From: Leptospirales bacterium
GTDB taxonomy: Bacteria; Spirochaetota; Leptospiria; Leptospirales; Leptonemataceae
DNA length: 64,000 nucleotides
Assembly: GCA_016788865.1 (NCBI GenBank)
Contig: JAEUSB010000049.1
Span: forward strand, 1-64,000
Reading direction: 5' to 3'
The notes below the pieces were generated by a model, which was not told the origin of the DNA, searched no databases, and worked only from the letters and a program-made list of their open reading frames with translations. How positions within the stretch are numbered: position 1 is the first letter of the stretch; each line of letters opens with the position of its first letter. The translations under genes and the position numbers were made by a program. Below are positions 9,295 through 17,645 of the stretch, piece by piece.

Positions 9295-9696
9295 ATGGTC
9301 GAAACAGCCTTGGAGCTGGCCCGGTCACTTGATCGCATTAGCCAGAAAAAGCTGAAATATGACGTTGTGCGCCACTGGTTCCAGGGGAGCGAACCGTACT
9401 TTGATTTCTTTGCAAACACGCTTCACGACGAATTGACCTGGTTTCAATTCACCTTTCGGGGGAGATCTATTTGCTGGAGCAAGCAGGATCCCATTGTTCG
9501 CACCGGTGTTACCACGGATCTTGCGACAAACGATTTGGCAGTTTATTCAGCAAGTAAGACAGTTCAGCTCGATGATGAGATCAACCAGGAATTCTTTCGC
9601 TTCGCAAGGGAAATCTTCGCATATCGCAAAGCAGAAGGACTTTTTGCTGCGGCACTGCATGTGCTCACGGATGTAGAAATTACACCAACGCTTTAG
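9295..9696 (+). CDS. Hypothetical small soluble protein
   Basis: 133 residues, no signal peptide or membrane helix, mixed alpha/beta. A central segment (ELTWFQFTFRGRSICW) is strand-like and rich in aromatics. No family recognised. The gene stands alone on the plus strand between rarA and nth, and its last 17 bases overlap the 3' end of nth convergently. The 125-base gap before it carries no clear promoter. Confidence 0.6.
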   Translation: MVETALELARSLDRISQKKLKYDVVRHWFQGSEPYFDFFANTLHDELTWFQFTFRGRSICWSKQDPIVRTGVTTDLATNDLAVYSASKTVQLDDEINQEFFRFAREIFAYRKAEGLFAAALHVLTDVEITPTL

Positions 9697-10432
9697 CTGT
9701 GCTCGACGGGCACAGGTTGCGCAGAACGCATTCACCACAATTTCGTTTCCTGGCCGTGCAGCTGGATCGCCCAAGGAAGATCATATAGAGCGACCAGTCC
9801 ATCCAATACGATCGTGGGACTTTCTCGATCAAGTTCCGCTCGATCTTAACAGCGTCGGAATGCTTTGTGAGACCCAGAAGGTTTGATAGTCGAGCAACAT
9901 GGGTATCGACTACGATGCCGTCAGCGATGCCATAAAGCTCTTGCATTACGACGTTAGCCGTCTTTCGACCGATGCCAGGCATTGCGATGAGATCCGGAAT
10001 ATTGTTGGGAACAAAGCCATCATGCTGTGTCACCAGCTGGCGGCAGAAACCCTGGATGCTTCTGGCTTTGTTGTGATAGAAGCCGGTCGAATGGATCAGT
10101 TTTTCGATTTCCCCAATTTCTGCGCAGGCGAAATCAGCCGGCGTTTTGAAGCGACTAAATAGTGCAGGAGTTACCGTGTTGACACGCGCGTCCGTACATT
10201 GAGCGCTCAGGATCACAGCAATGCAAAGTTCATGGGGAGCCGCGTATGTAAGCGGGCAATGGACTTTTCCGAAATGTGCCCGAAGAGCCGTATAGACCTT
10301 GTGGATATCGGCAACTTTTGTGACGCGTTCGCGTGGCTTCTGTTTAGATTTCAATTTCGATAACAACCGATTTGCTCCTCCCCATCGGTAAACTTCTTTC
10401 GAGCAAGTCGCTGCAATATCTTCATAATCCAC
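9680..10432 (-). CDS. nth: Endonuclease III (DNA glycosylase/AP lyase)
   Basis: Base-excision repair enzyme for oxidised pyrimidines. The helix-hairpin-helix MPGIGRKTANVV holds the catalytic Lys, VDTHVARLSNLLG holds the catalytic Asp, and the C-terminus has the 4Fe-4S motif C-x6-C-x2-C-x5-C (CTARKRNCGECVLRNLC). At 250 residues it is about 40 longer than the E. coli enzyme; the extra length is a basic N-terminal tail. The assigned GTG start at 10432 has no obvious ribosome binding site, so the real start may be inside this tail. Confidence 0.95.
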   Translation of the reverse strand: MDYEDIAATCSKEVYRWGGANRLLSKLKSKQKPRERVTKVADIHKVYTALRAHFGKVHCPLTYAAPHELCIAVILSAQCTDARVNTVTPALFSRFKTPADFACAEIGEIEKLIHSTGFYHNKARSIQGFCRQLVTQHDGFVPNNIPDLIAMPGIGRKTANVVMQELYGIADGIVVDTHVARLSNLLGLTKHSDAVKIERNLIEKVPRSYWMDWSLYMIFLGRSSCTARKRNCGECVLRNLCPSSTAKALV

Positions 10433-10462
10433 AGCGGGATCAACAAGACAGAAGGAGCTTCT

Positions 10463-10900
10463 TCAAGGTTTGCCAGGCAGGCCCGGGTTGGCCGGAACTA
10501 CGCCCATTTGTTGCAATACCCCGAGCCGATCCATTTGGACCCGCGCCCTCACTATTTTTCCCTCATTGAAATGATACACGGCCATCCCGTCGTTGTGTAT
10601 GGATTTGTTTGTGGGTTCATAGCCTCCGAATGCTTTGCCCTGATGGGTCCCTTCCCAGGTCCAATGGACCATGACAACGTCTGCCTCCGCAACAATCTCT
10701 TGTATCTGAAACTGGATGTCGGGGAAGCCTTTGCGCAGTCCCTGGACAGTGCCGGCGAAACCTATCGGTCCCTCCTCCCCTTGCGGTCCAACAAATTCAG
10801 GCGCAATTATCTCCTCGAGAATCTCCATTGCGCCGCGGTTAATGCACAACTCGTAAAATCGCTTTATGTGGTTCTTATTCCGTTCCGTTTCTTGATTCAT
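10463..10900 (-). CDS. SnoaL-like ester cyclase family protein
   Basis: 145 residues with the small alpha+beta barrel pattern of SnoaL-like proteins (NTF2 fold): N-terminal helices, GLRKGFPDIQFQIQEIVAEADVVMVHWTWEGTHQG, then HNDGMAVYHFNEGKIV. The family includes polyketide cyclases and many small-molecule binding proteins of unknown role. It is transcribed divergently from a TetR regulator, which makes it the obvious regulatory target. TATAAT and TTCACT boxes lie upstream on its strand. Confidence 0.85.
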   Translation of the reverse strand: MNQETERNKNHIKRFYELCINRGAMEILEEIIAPEFVGPQGEEGPIGFAGTVQGLRKGFPDIQFQIQEIVAEADVVMVHWTWEGTHQGKAFGGYEPTNKSIHNDGMAVYHFNEGKIVRARVQMDRLGVLQQMGVVPANPGLPGKP

Positions 10901-10951
10901 CCACGTATCCTCGCTCGATGGTGATGCGCCCGGCGGACGCTTTCTGTATCC

Positions 10952-10981
10952 ATTATATTAAATATAGCCAGCTACAGTGAA
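10952..10981 (-). promoter_or_regulatory. Predicted promoter of the SnoaL-like gene
   Basis: Read on the minus strand: TTCACT (10981-10976), an 18-base spacer, then a perfect TATAAT (10957-10952). Transcription would start near 10945, leaving a leader of about 45 bases. The -10 region overlaps the palindrome TATATT-A-AATATA (10954-10966). Confidence 0.5.
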
Positions 10982-10988
10982 TATGGGC
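10970..10988 (+). repeat. 19-base direct repeat, copy 1 (candidate TetR operator)
   Basis: agctacagtgaatatgggc matches the copy at 11012-11030 at 14 of 19 positions. It covers the -35 region of the SnoaL-like gene promoter. Confidence 0.4.
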
Positions 10989-11011
10989 AAGCAGAAAAAG
11001 TCACTAAAGAC

Positions 11012-11030
11012 AACTATAGCGAATACTGGC
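11012..11030 (+). repeat. 19-base direct repeat, copy 2 (candidate TetR operator)
   Basis: aactatagcgaatactggc starts exactly 42 bases after copy 1, about four helical turns, so both copies face the same side of the DNA. It lies 35 bases before the TetR start codon. Confidence 0.4.
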
Positions 11031-11065
11031 TTATCGGCCATTCCGGTCTGCAGGTGGTTTAATGC

Positions 11066-11770
11066 ATGGAACTGTTAAAAATTCCGCCTCGACCTGGAAT
11101 TCCAGAGCGTGCTACTCGACAATACGCAATGGGTGCTTCGAAGAAGAAGAAGAGATCTTACGATTCTGCCTCTCGCCGTGAAAAGGCAGCCGAGACGCAG
11201 AAGCGGATTATGAACGCTGCACGAAAGCTGTTCTCAAAAAGGTCTGTTGACCAGGTAACAATAGATGAGCTCGCCACGGAGGCAAACGTCTCCGCCCCAA
11301 CGGTATTCGCATTGTACCGATCCAAGCTTGGAGTACTGAGAGCCTTAATTCACGGATCGCATTTTGGGGAGGAATACCCTTTGCTGCTAGAAAAGGTGCG
11401 CAGTTTGAAGGATCCTCGAGCAAGGCTACTTATGGCTTCCGAAATTGCGCGTAACATTTATGATCGGGAACGTTCGGAAATGGGCTTGATTCGCGCTGCA
11501 TCGGCCCTGTCTCCTGAACTCAAGGAACTGGAGCGCGAATCGGAGTCCGCGCGTTTTGAGAGACAGGCCGAGACGATTCGCCTTCTTTTTGAGGCAGGGC
11601 TCCAGGCACCGGGATTGAAGAGGAAGAAGGCGCACGACATTTTCTGGACTCTGACAGGAAGAGACATCTATCGAATGCTGGTGATAGATCGCGGATGGTC
11701 TTCGAGCGCTTATCAAGAATGGTTGGGCAGTACTCTCCTCCAATGCTTAACGCGGGACGAGCATGGATAA
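11066..11770 (+). CDS. TetR/AcrR family transcriptional regulator
   Basis: 234 residues. A lysine-rich N-terminal tail (about 1-45) precedes the helix-turn-helix domain: RIMNAARKLFSKR, DQVTIDELATEANVSAPTVFALYRSK. The C-terminal ligand domain (from about 110) is helical. The start is supported by AGGTGG eight bases before the ATG. It is divergent from the SnoaL-like gene and overlaps the following membrane-protein gene by eight bases. The intergenic direct repeats are the likely binding sites. Confidence 0.92.
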   Translation: MELLKIPPRPGIPERATRQYAMGASKKKKRSYDSASRREKAAETQKRIMNAARKLFSKRSVDQVTIDELATEANVSAPTVFALYRSKLGVLRALIHGSHFGEEYPLLLEKVRSLKDPRARLLMASEIARNIYDRERSEMGLIRAASALSPELKELERESESARFERQAETIRLLFEAGLQAPGLKRKKAHDIFWTLTGRDIYRMLVIDRGWSSSAYQEWLGSTLLQCLTRDEHG

Positions 11771-12548
11771 ATATACCGAAGATCTCAAAAAGAAAGCTGA
11801 TCGGGCCAGAGTGTCGCAAGAGAGAAGGGCTGATCTCTCGCGTCGCTTCAAGTCCTCAGGCAATCGAATACTCAGCGGGTGGAACGAACTTCTGGAACGA
11901 CAGAACAGCGAAAAGGGAGATCGCATTATTGTCTGGTGGCGGCTTCGAACTGTTGATCCAGTGATCGGCATGTTCGTGCTGTCAGCCATAATCACGCATC
12001 TGATCCTGACGTTGACTACTCCGCTGGAAGACTTTCGCAAGTTGCTTCATAGAGGTAGCCTGGCCGATTACCTTTACCTTGCGGTGACGCTTGGAGGCTT
12101 TCTTTTCATTGGATGGGCCGCGGTCGACGTGGTGCGCTTCAAGCTCTGGAGAAGGAGTCTCGGATTTCGGCTTGTCGGTTGGGCAGACCTGGTCGACGAC
12201 GCGCAACTGGAGCTTCGACAATGGCGCGCTTGCTCGATCCGAATCGAGTTAAAAAGCGAAACCAATGACTCGCGAGAGGCAGTAAAGGCGCTGAGCCAGT
12301 TGTTCGCCCTGGAAGCCAACAAGTCCTACTACGCGGCGGAATCAGAGTCTGATGCGAGGAGAAGAGAGGCCTGGATTGCCTCCGAGGAAGGCCTGAGTGG
12401 TTCTGTTAACCTGAGGGTGGCCTGGAAGGTTTACAAATTTCTAAGTGGACCGGTTAAGAAGTACCAGAAGGCGAGGGGTGCCATCGACACCGTGCGAATT
12501 GAATTGAAGGGCGAATCCTTCTACGTTTCTGCACCAAGCGCAGACTGA
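11763..12548 (+). CDS. Hypothetical protein with two membrane helices
   Basis: 261 residues. A charged N-terminus (about 1-60), two membrane helices (about 65-85 VIGMFVLSAIITHLILTL and 105-125 YLYLAVTLGGFLFIGWAAVDVV), and a cytoplasmic C-terminal domain of about 130 residues. No family recognised. The start lies inside the TetR gene (8-base overlap), so it is co-translated with the regulator and may belong to its regulon. Confidence 0.65.
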   Translation: MDKYTEDLKKKADRARVSQERRADLSRRFKSSGNRILSGWNELLERQNSEKGDRIIVWWRLRTVDPVIGMFVLSAIITHLILTLTTPLEDFRKLLHRGSLADYLYLAVTLGGFLFIGWAAVDVVRFKLWRRSLGFRLVGWADLVDDAQLELRQWRACSIRIELKSETNDSREAVKALSQLFALEANKSYYAAESESDARRREAWIASEEGLSGSVNLRVAWKVYKFLSGPVKKYQKARGAIDTVRIELKGESFYVSAPSAD

Positions 12549-12615
12549 GGCCCTGGGACTTGCTGGCCTGAAATCGAGGCTCAACCAAAAGCCAAATCCG
12601 CCGATCAGTGAAACA

Positions 12616-13200
12616 ATGATACGATGGATTCAAGAAAAATTCGCAAGGAAACGCGAGCCCGATCTTTTTGAATACGCAGCAGGTCAGATGCGACAGGATG
12701 AGAGGCAGGAGAAACCTAAGCACAAATGGTTTTTCCTGATTCTCCCCGTGGTTATTCCCGCATCTTTCTTTGGTGGTTATTTTGTTGGGAAGGACAACAG
12801 TTGCGAAGAAGAGCGGGCAACGATTGGTGCAATGACCGACTCGGGAAACTCTGGCGAGCCCGCGCCATTTCAATATTTTATCGGTACCTATCGTGTAGAC
12901 GTTAGTGGACATAAAGGATTACTCTACATTTATTCCCTTCCGGGCGGATCGCCTGGAGCTACGATTCATTTTCAGAATTGGGGGAAGCACGTGCCTGAGC
13001 CCCTCGGCAACGTCGTGATTCAAGGCAATAGAATCTATTTTCTGCGAAGCTGCTCTGGTCGTCGGTGCGCAGAAATCGGGGCTACGGCGGCATTTCGCCA
13101 GGAGTATACGGGGGAATTATCGCCTGACGGCACTCTGCTCAATGGGCAATACTCAGGAGGTCAGAGCGGCAGTGGGTGGGTCGCGACCCGCGTACGGTAG
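12616..13200 (+). CDS. Hypothetical single-pass membrane protein
   Basis: 194 residues: a basic N-terminus, one membrane helix at about 38-57 (WFFLILPVVIPASFFGGYF), and a periplasmic-type beta-rich domain (FIGTYRVDVSG, then GNVVIQGNRIYFLRSC, with a nearby CSGRRC cysteine pair). The C-terminal half reads like a small lipocalin- or META-like sheet, but I cannot name a family. It follows the previous gene by 67 bases and may share its transcript. Confidence 0.6.
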   Translation: MIRWIQEKFARKREPDLFEYAAGQMRQDERQEKPKHKWFFLILPVVIPASFFGGYFVGKDNSCEEERATIGAMTDSGNSGEPAPFQYFIGTYRVDVSGHKGLLYIYSLPGGSPGATIHFQNWGKHVPEPLGNVVIQGNRIYFLRSCSGRRCAEIGATAAFRQEYTGELSPDGTLLNGQYSGGQSGSGWVATRVR

Positions 13201-13354
13201 TGTTGCAAAAACGCATCGACTGGGAGAAAAATCCACAGAGTCAGTGATATTATGTCGCATTAATGACTTTCCGGATTCTGACCGAAATGAGGGCTGCACG
13301 CAATAGAATGCCTTGAATCGCCAATTTGACGCATTTCTTCGCATTTCTGAAGTT

Positions 13355-13363
13355 TGGTACAAT
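13355..13363 (+). promoter_or_regulatory. Possible extended -10 promoter of lpxC
   Basis: TGgTACAAT is an extended -10 element 22 bases before the chosen lpxC start. The -35 region at 17 bases (ttcttc) is poor, as is common for extended -10 promoters. Confidence 0.35.
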
Positions 13364-13384
13364 CCTTGCTCTGTAGCAGCCAAT

Positions 13385-14290
13385 ATGGAACAGTTCGCAT
13401 CGACCCAGCATCCTGGATTGACCCGCCGCGCCACAGTGCGTGGGATTGTTCATATCCAGGGAATCGGCCTTCACTCTGGCGAAGAGGTTAACCTCTGGAT
13501 CAAGCCCGCTCCTGCCGGAACTGGCCTGGTATTTCAAAACAAGCATCACAAATCAACTATTGCCGTATCTCCCTTCAATGCCGTAGACACGCGTCAGGCG
13601 GTAACTCTAAGCAATCACCGCTGGAGAATCCAGACAGTCGAACACCTTCTCGCGGCTCTGGCTGCTTCAGGCGTTTCAGACGCCATGATGGAGCTCGATT
13701 CGCAAGAAGTTCCAATCATGGACGGTTCGGCAAAGATCTTTTATGAAGAAATCATGCGAGTTGGAGTCCGCGATCTTGGCGCAGACCTGCCGCCGATTCG
13801 CCTCGCAAGCCCCGTTTGGGTCGTGGATGGGGATCGCTACCTGGTAGCGCTGCCCTCAGAGACATTTAAAGTAACCTGCACAATTGACTTCCCGCATCCT
13901 GAATTGCGTGGCCAGACCATTACCATGGACCTGGATAGCCAAACATTCTCCCAGGAGATCCTTTCAGCCCGCACTTTCGGCTTCTTGAAAGATGTGGAAG
14001 CCCTTCGCGCTAAGGGTCTGATCAAAGGGGCCAGCACGGAAAACGCAGTTGTCCTAACCGAAGACGGCTACCTGAACGAACTCCGATACGCGGACGAATG
14101 TATTCGTCATAAGGTCCTGGACCTGGTTGGGGATCTGTATCTGATGGGCAGACCGCTACTGGCGCACGTAATTGCATGTCGCGGAGGCCATGGCCTGGAC
14201 GTTGCGATTGCGAAGCTAATTCTGCAACGTGCCGCCCATGATGAGTTGTCGGCCAAGCGTTCGAGCAAGGCTCTCGCAACGGCGATTTAG
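13385..14290 (+). CDS. lpxC: UDP-3-O-acyl-N-acetylglucosamine deacetylase LpxC
   Basis: Zinc enzyme for the committed step of lipid A synthesis. About 301 residues, close to the E. coli length (305). Landmarks: TVEHLLAALAASGVSD with the first zinc His, QEVPIMDGSA, SARTFGF, GASTENAVV, and HKVLDLVGDLYLMG carrying the His and Asp ligands, with GGHGLD near the C-terminus supplying the general acid/base His. I chose ATG 13385; a start at 13313 would add 24 residues and would run through the likely promoter. A terminator follows directly, so the gene is probably monocistronic. Confidence 0.96.
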   Translation: MEQFASTQHPGLTRRATVRGIVHIQGIGLHSGEEVNLWIKPAPAGTGLVFQNKHHKSTIAVSPFNAVDTRQAVTLSNHRWRIQTVEHLLAALAASGVSDAMMELDSQEVPIMDGSAKIFYEEIMRVGVRDLGADLPPIRLASPVWVVDGDRYLVALPSETFKVTCTIDFPHPELRGQTITMDLDSQTFSQEILSARTFGFLKDVEALRAKGLIKGASTENAVVLTEDGYLNELRYADECIRHKVLDLVGDLYLMGRPLLAHVIACRGGHGLDVAIAKLILQRAAHDELSAKRSSKALATAI

Positions 14291-14309
14291 GCCCATCGCG
14301 GGCCTTTTT
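14290..14309 (+). terminator. Rho-independent terminator of lpxC
   Basis: Stem GGCCC (14290-14294) and GGGCC (14300-14304) around a 5-base loop, followed by TTTTT. The first stem base is the last base of the lpxC stop codon. Confidence 0.8.
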
Positions 14310-14324
14310 CGCTTAAAAATACTG

Positions 14325-14354
14325 TTGACACCCCCCTGTTTGCCGAACTATAAA
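14325..14354 (+). promoter_or_regulatory. Strong sigma-70-type promoter of the phosphatase operon
   Basis: Perfect TTGACA (14325-14330), an 18-base spacer and TATAAA (14349-14354). The predicted transcription start near 14361 leaves a leader of about 38 bases before the GTG start at 14399. Confidence 0.8.
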
Positions 14355-14359
14355 TAGTA

Positions 14360-14387
14360 GATCGGTCCTCTCATGTCTAGACCGATC
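14360..14387 (+). promoter_or_regulatory. Leader hairpin or operator before the phosphatase gene
   Basis: Perfect 8-bp inverted repeat GATCGGTC (14360-14367) and GACCGATC (14380-14387) with a 12-base loop. It begins at the predicted transcription start and ends directly before the ribosome binding site AGGGGAG (14388-14394). It could be a repressor site at +1 or a 5' stem-loop affecting mRNA life or translation. Confidence 0.6.
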
Positions 14388-14398
14388 AGGGGAGCTGC

Positions 14399-17300
14399 GT
14401 GGAAGCCTTAGATTTCCTGAATCGTCACAACATTTACCTGAACTACTTCGCAATCGGGGCCATCATCACCTTTATCTTCTGCTTGATTTGCGGTGTGTTT
14501 CTCCTCTCGCTCCCGCAAAAATCGAAGAGCACGACGCAGATGGGCCTGGCGCTCCTCCTCATGTCGTTCTACGTTTTCGCGTACGTTATTTGCCAATCCT
14601 ACTACAGCGAGCTCGCGGCATATCACCGCTGGATGACCATTGGCTTTGTCATGCCCGCCATTTTGCATTTCTTACAGTGGCTAATGCGTTTCCCAGAGAA
14701 CACTCACCCGCGGCTGGCGAGGACAATGTTGATCATTCAGTGGGTTATCGCACTGGCCTGCCTTGGCGCGTTCATGTTCGAAAGTCTCAGGTCTGACCGT
14801 AAGTTTCACTTCTCGGCTCACTACTGGGATTTCGACGCAGAGTTTATTAGCAAGATCGTTGGGATTCTCATCTTCGTGTACATCATGCTAATGCCAGTCT
14901 TTGGCGCCTGGAAATATTTCACCATCAAGACTAAAGAACGGAATGCAATTCTGTTGATCATCCTTTCGGTCATGGTCGCCGGGATTACACCGGCCGTGCT
15001 TAACATTCAAAGTCGTGATGGTGTAGTAGAGCGCGGAACCTTTCTGCTGGCATTTGTGCTAACAGTCGTGGGTGGCTTCTTCTTCATGATCCTAACCTAC
15101 ATGAACACGACCAAGGATCGATCCACGTTCATGGCAAAGATCGTGGGGATTACCCTCGTTACATTTCTCGTGATGATGCAAGGCGTCAGCCTCTTTACAA
15201 TGCGAGATCGCGAGGACGAGTACGACGCGCTTCGTGTTCAGTATATGCTGCGGGCTTTGGAAGGGTCGGAAAAGCATCCAAGTATTCAATACATCATTTC
15301 GTTGAACCCGTCGACAGGCAAAATTGAGGTTCCGTTTGAGTCGGACAGTTACAGAAAGACCCCGCCAGAGCAGCGGATAAATTTTGCGAATGAACTGGAT
15401 AGTTTGCACAACACACGAATTCACGAACGCATTGTCCTGGCCGCAGAACAGCCGCAGTTCAAAGAAGGCGTCTTGAATATTGTGCGTGATGCACACCCGA
15501 CGTTCGCCGGCTACAGGGGAGCGATTGAGGCCTACCTGGCCAATACGAATGCGCCGGCGCCAGAGATGTTGGAAGGTCTTGAGACCTTGTTTGCAAAGCT
15601 GGACAAGGAAGCATACATTAACACGACCAGGATTTCGGCGCTTCCCAAGGACAAGACTTTCCGAGCAGAGCTGGTTAAGCACTTGAATAAGACAAGCGGA
15701 ACGTTTGTTCCGTTCCGCGATGCAATGCTCGATTACTTGAAAACACATGAGAATATGCCGCCGGCTGAATTGCGACATGAGGTTTTACGTTTCATAGCCC
15801 CGTTTAAAGCGGACAAGACACGGCTTTATCGCAAGAGCGAAAACGGCTTCGGGCACTTTGTGGCATTTGATTCCTACTCGCTTCAAGACGAGATCGTCTA
15901 TGAGGTTGGCTATTCATACCGGGAGTACAGGGGCTTTGTGCATCCTGCAGCTAAGCGACTCGTCATCATTCTGCTCGTCGTGCTCGTTGTTTTGGTCGTC
16001 TTCTACCCGCTATTCTTCCGCGGAAGTCTTGTGAACCCATTGAACTCGCTGTTGCGTGGGGTTACCAAGGTAAACAAGGGAGACCTTGAGGTGGAAGTGC
16101 CGGTTAAGGTTCAGGATGAGATCGGGTTCCTGACTACTTCCTTTAACTCGATGGTTGCGTCGATTCGAGATGCGCGCGCGAAATTGCAAGATTATGCAAA
16201 CAATCTCGAAGAGAAGGTCAAAGAGAGAACCGCCGAGCTCAACAAAACGCTCGAGCAGGTTCATGCCCTCAAGATTCAGCAAGATGGGGATTACTTCCTA
16301 ACCTCTTTGCTGGCTAAACCGCTTTTCTTCAATGCCAATAAGTCTCGCTCCGTGAAGACGGAGTTTCTGCTGCGTCAGAAAAAGCAGTTCGAGTTTAGAA
16401 ACAAGCATTCCGAATTGGGCGGGGATATTTGTATCACGGGTAACCTCCGCTTCTCGTCACATCCAGAGCGTCGCTATGTTGTGTCGCTTAACGGTGATGC
16501 AATGGGCAAATCCATGCAGGGCGCTGGTGGCTCCCTTGTAATGGGTGTCGTGATGAACTCCATCATGGCACGGTCGGCCAAGAACAACAAAATACTCACG
16601 ATATCCCCGGAGCAGTGGCTCAAAGAAGTGTATGATGAAGTACACGCCGTCTTCCTGGCCTTCAATGGGTCCATGGTTATCTCGGTGGTTATGTCGATTG
16701 TGGATGAAGAAACCGGAGAAATGTGGTACTTCAACGCGGAACATCCATTCCAGATTCTGTATCGTAACGGAAAGGCGTCCTTTATTGAAGAGGACTTGCA
16801 GCTGCGCAAAGTAGGCTTGGAATCAGAGATTCCTTTCAAGGTCAGAAAGTTCCAGTTGCAACCCAATGACGTAGTCATCATGGCTTCTGACGGTAGAGAT
16901 GACATTGACCTTACACCAGACCAGCCGGTCCGAACTATCAACGAAGATGAATTTGAAATTCTTAAGCGAGTTGAGGAAGCCAATGGCGATCTTAACGCAC
17001 TCCTGGAGCGTCTCTTAGCCCAGGGTGATCTAACAGATGACCTTTCATTCCTCAGGCTGCAATTCATTGGTGCGGCTTCGCAATCTACAGCCCCAATGGT
17101 CCAGCAGGTCCCTCAACAACGGGTGATCATTGACATTGATCCGGATGATGAGAACGACATGCAGTTTGATGACGTCGAGGAAATTGGATCATTCGAGGAA
17201 ACTTTCCAGGAGGGAAGACGCCTCGCAAGGCAGGGTAAGCATGAGCAAGCGCTTGAAGTCTTGCGACAGGCCTACAGTGTGCGGCGCGATGTGCCTGCAT

Positions 17301-17635
17301 TGAATAAAATCCTGGCCGTTCTGACGTTCAAGGATCGTGACTATCCCAAAGCTGTAGAGATTCTTGGAAACTATTTGCAGCATGATCCAAATGTGGCGGA
17401 CTTCTGGCTGTATCTTTCAATCGCACACAAGCGTATGGGCGATTACACAAAAGCCCTGGACGCGGCGATGCGGGTCTATGAAATCAATCCGAACCGTATT
17501 CCAAATCTGATTCACATGGCTGACCTGTATCAAAAACTTGGGGATCAGGCAAAAGCCCAGGAGACACTGGATCGGGCCCTGGGGTTGGATCCGGACAATC
17601 GGCAGGCGAAGAGCTTGCTGAGTTTGATATCCTGA
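14399..17635 (+). CDS. 7TM - HAMP - SpoIIE-type PP2C phosphatase - TPR fusion protein
   Basis: 1078-residue signalling protein. Residues about 15-260 form seven membrane helices, followed by another near 245-270. An extracytoplasmic region of roughly 230 residues comes next, then a membrane helix (RLVIILLVVLVVLVVFYPLFF). HAMP follows (NPLNSLLRGVTKVNKGDLEVEV) with a coiled coil, then a SpoIIE-type serine phosphatase (ELGGDICITG, SLNGDAMGKSMQG, MASDGRDDIDL, TDDLSFLRL). After an acidic linker the last 150 residues are TPR repeats (ALEVLRQAYSVRRDVPALNK and others). Such enzymes usually dephosphorylate anti-sigma-factor antagonists. GTG start with AGGGGAG upstream. The operon continues with a HAMP protein and adenosine deaminase. 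Confidence 0.93.
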   Translation: MEALDFLNRHNIYLNYFAIGAIITFIFCLICGVFLLSLPQKSKSTTQMGLALLLMSFYVFAYVICQSYYSELAAYHRWMTIGFVMPAILHFLQWLMRFPENTHPRLARTMLIIQWVIALACLGAFMFESLRSDRKFHFSAHYWDFDAEFISKIVGILIFVYIMLMPVFGAWKYFTIKTKERNAILLIILSVMVAGITPAVLNIQSRDGVVERGTFLLAFVLTVVGGFFFMILTYMNTTKDRSTFMAKIVGITLVTFLVMMQGVSLFTMRDREDEYDALRVQYMLRALEGSEKHPSIQYIISLNPSTGKIEVPFESDSYRKTPPEQRINFANELDSLHNTRIHERIVLAAEQPQFKEGVLNIVRDAHPTFAGYRGAIEAYLANTNAPAPEMLEGLETLFAKLDKEAYINTTRISALPKDKTFRAELVKHLNKTSGTFVPFRDAMLDYLKTHENMPPAELRHEVLRFIAPFKADKTRLYRKSENGFGHFVAFDSYSLQDEIVYEVGYSYREYRGFVHPAAKRLVIILLVVLVVLVVFYPLFFRGSLVNPLNSLLRGVTKVNKGDLEVEVPVKVQDEIGFLTTSFNSMVASIRDARAKLQDYANNLEEKVKERTAELNKTLEQVHALKIQQDGDYFLTSLLAKPLFFNANKSRSVKTEFLLRQKKQFEFRNKHSELGGDICITGNLRFSSHPERRYVVSLNGDAMGKSMQGAGGSLVMGVVMNSIMARSAKNNKILTISPEQWLKEVYDEVHAVFLAFNGSMVISVVMSIVDEETGEMWYFNAEHPFQILYRNGKASFIEEDLQLRKVGLESEIPFKVRKFQLQPNDVVIMASDGRDDIDLTPDQPVRTINEDEFEILKRVEEANGDLNALLERLLAQGDLTDDLSFLRLQFIGAASQSTAPMVQQVPQQRVIIDIDPDDENDMQFDDVEEIGSFEETFQEGRRLARQGKHEQALEVLRQAYSVRRDVPALNKILAVLTFKDRDYPKAVEILGNYLQHDPNVADFWLYLSIAHKRMGDYTKALDAAMRVYEINPNRIPNLIHMADLYQKLGDQAKAQETLDRALGLDPDNRQAKSLLSLIS

Positions 17636-17645
17636 GTTCTGGTCT

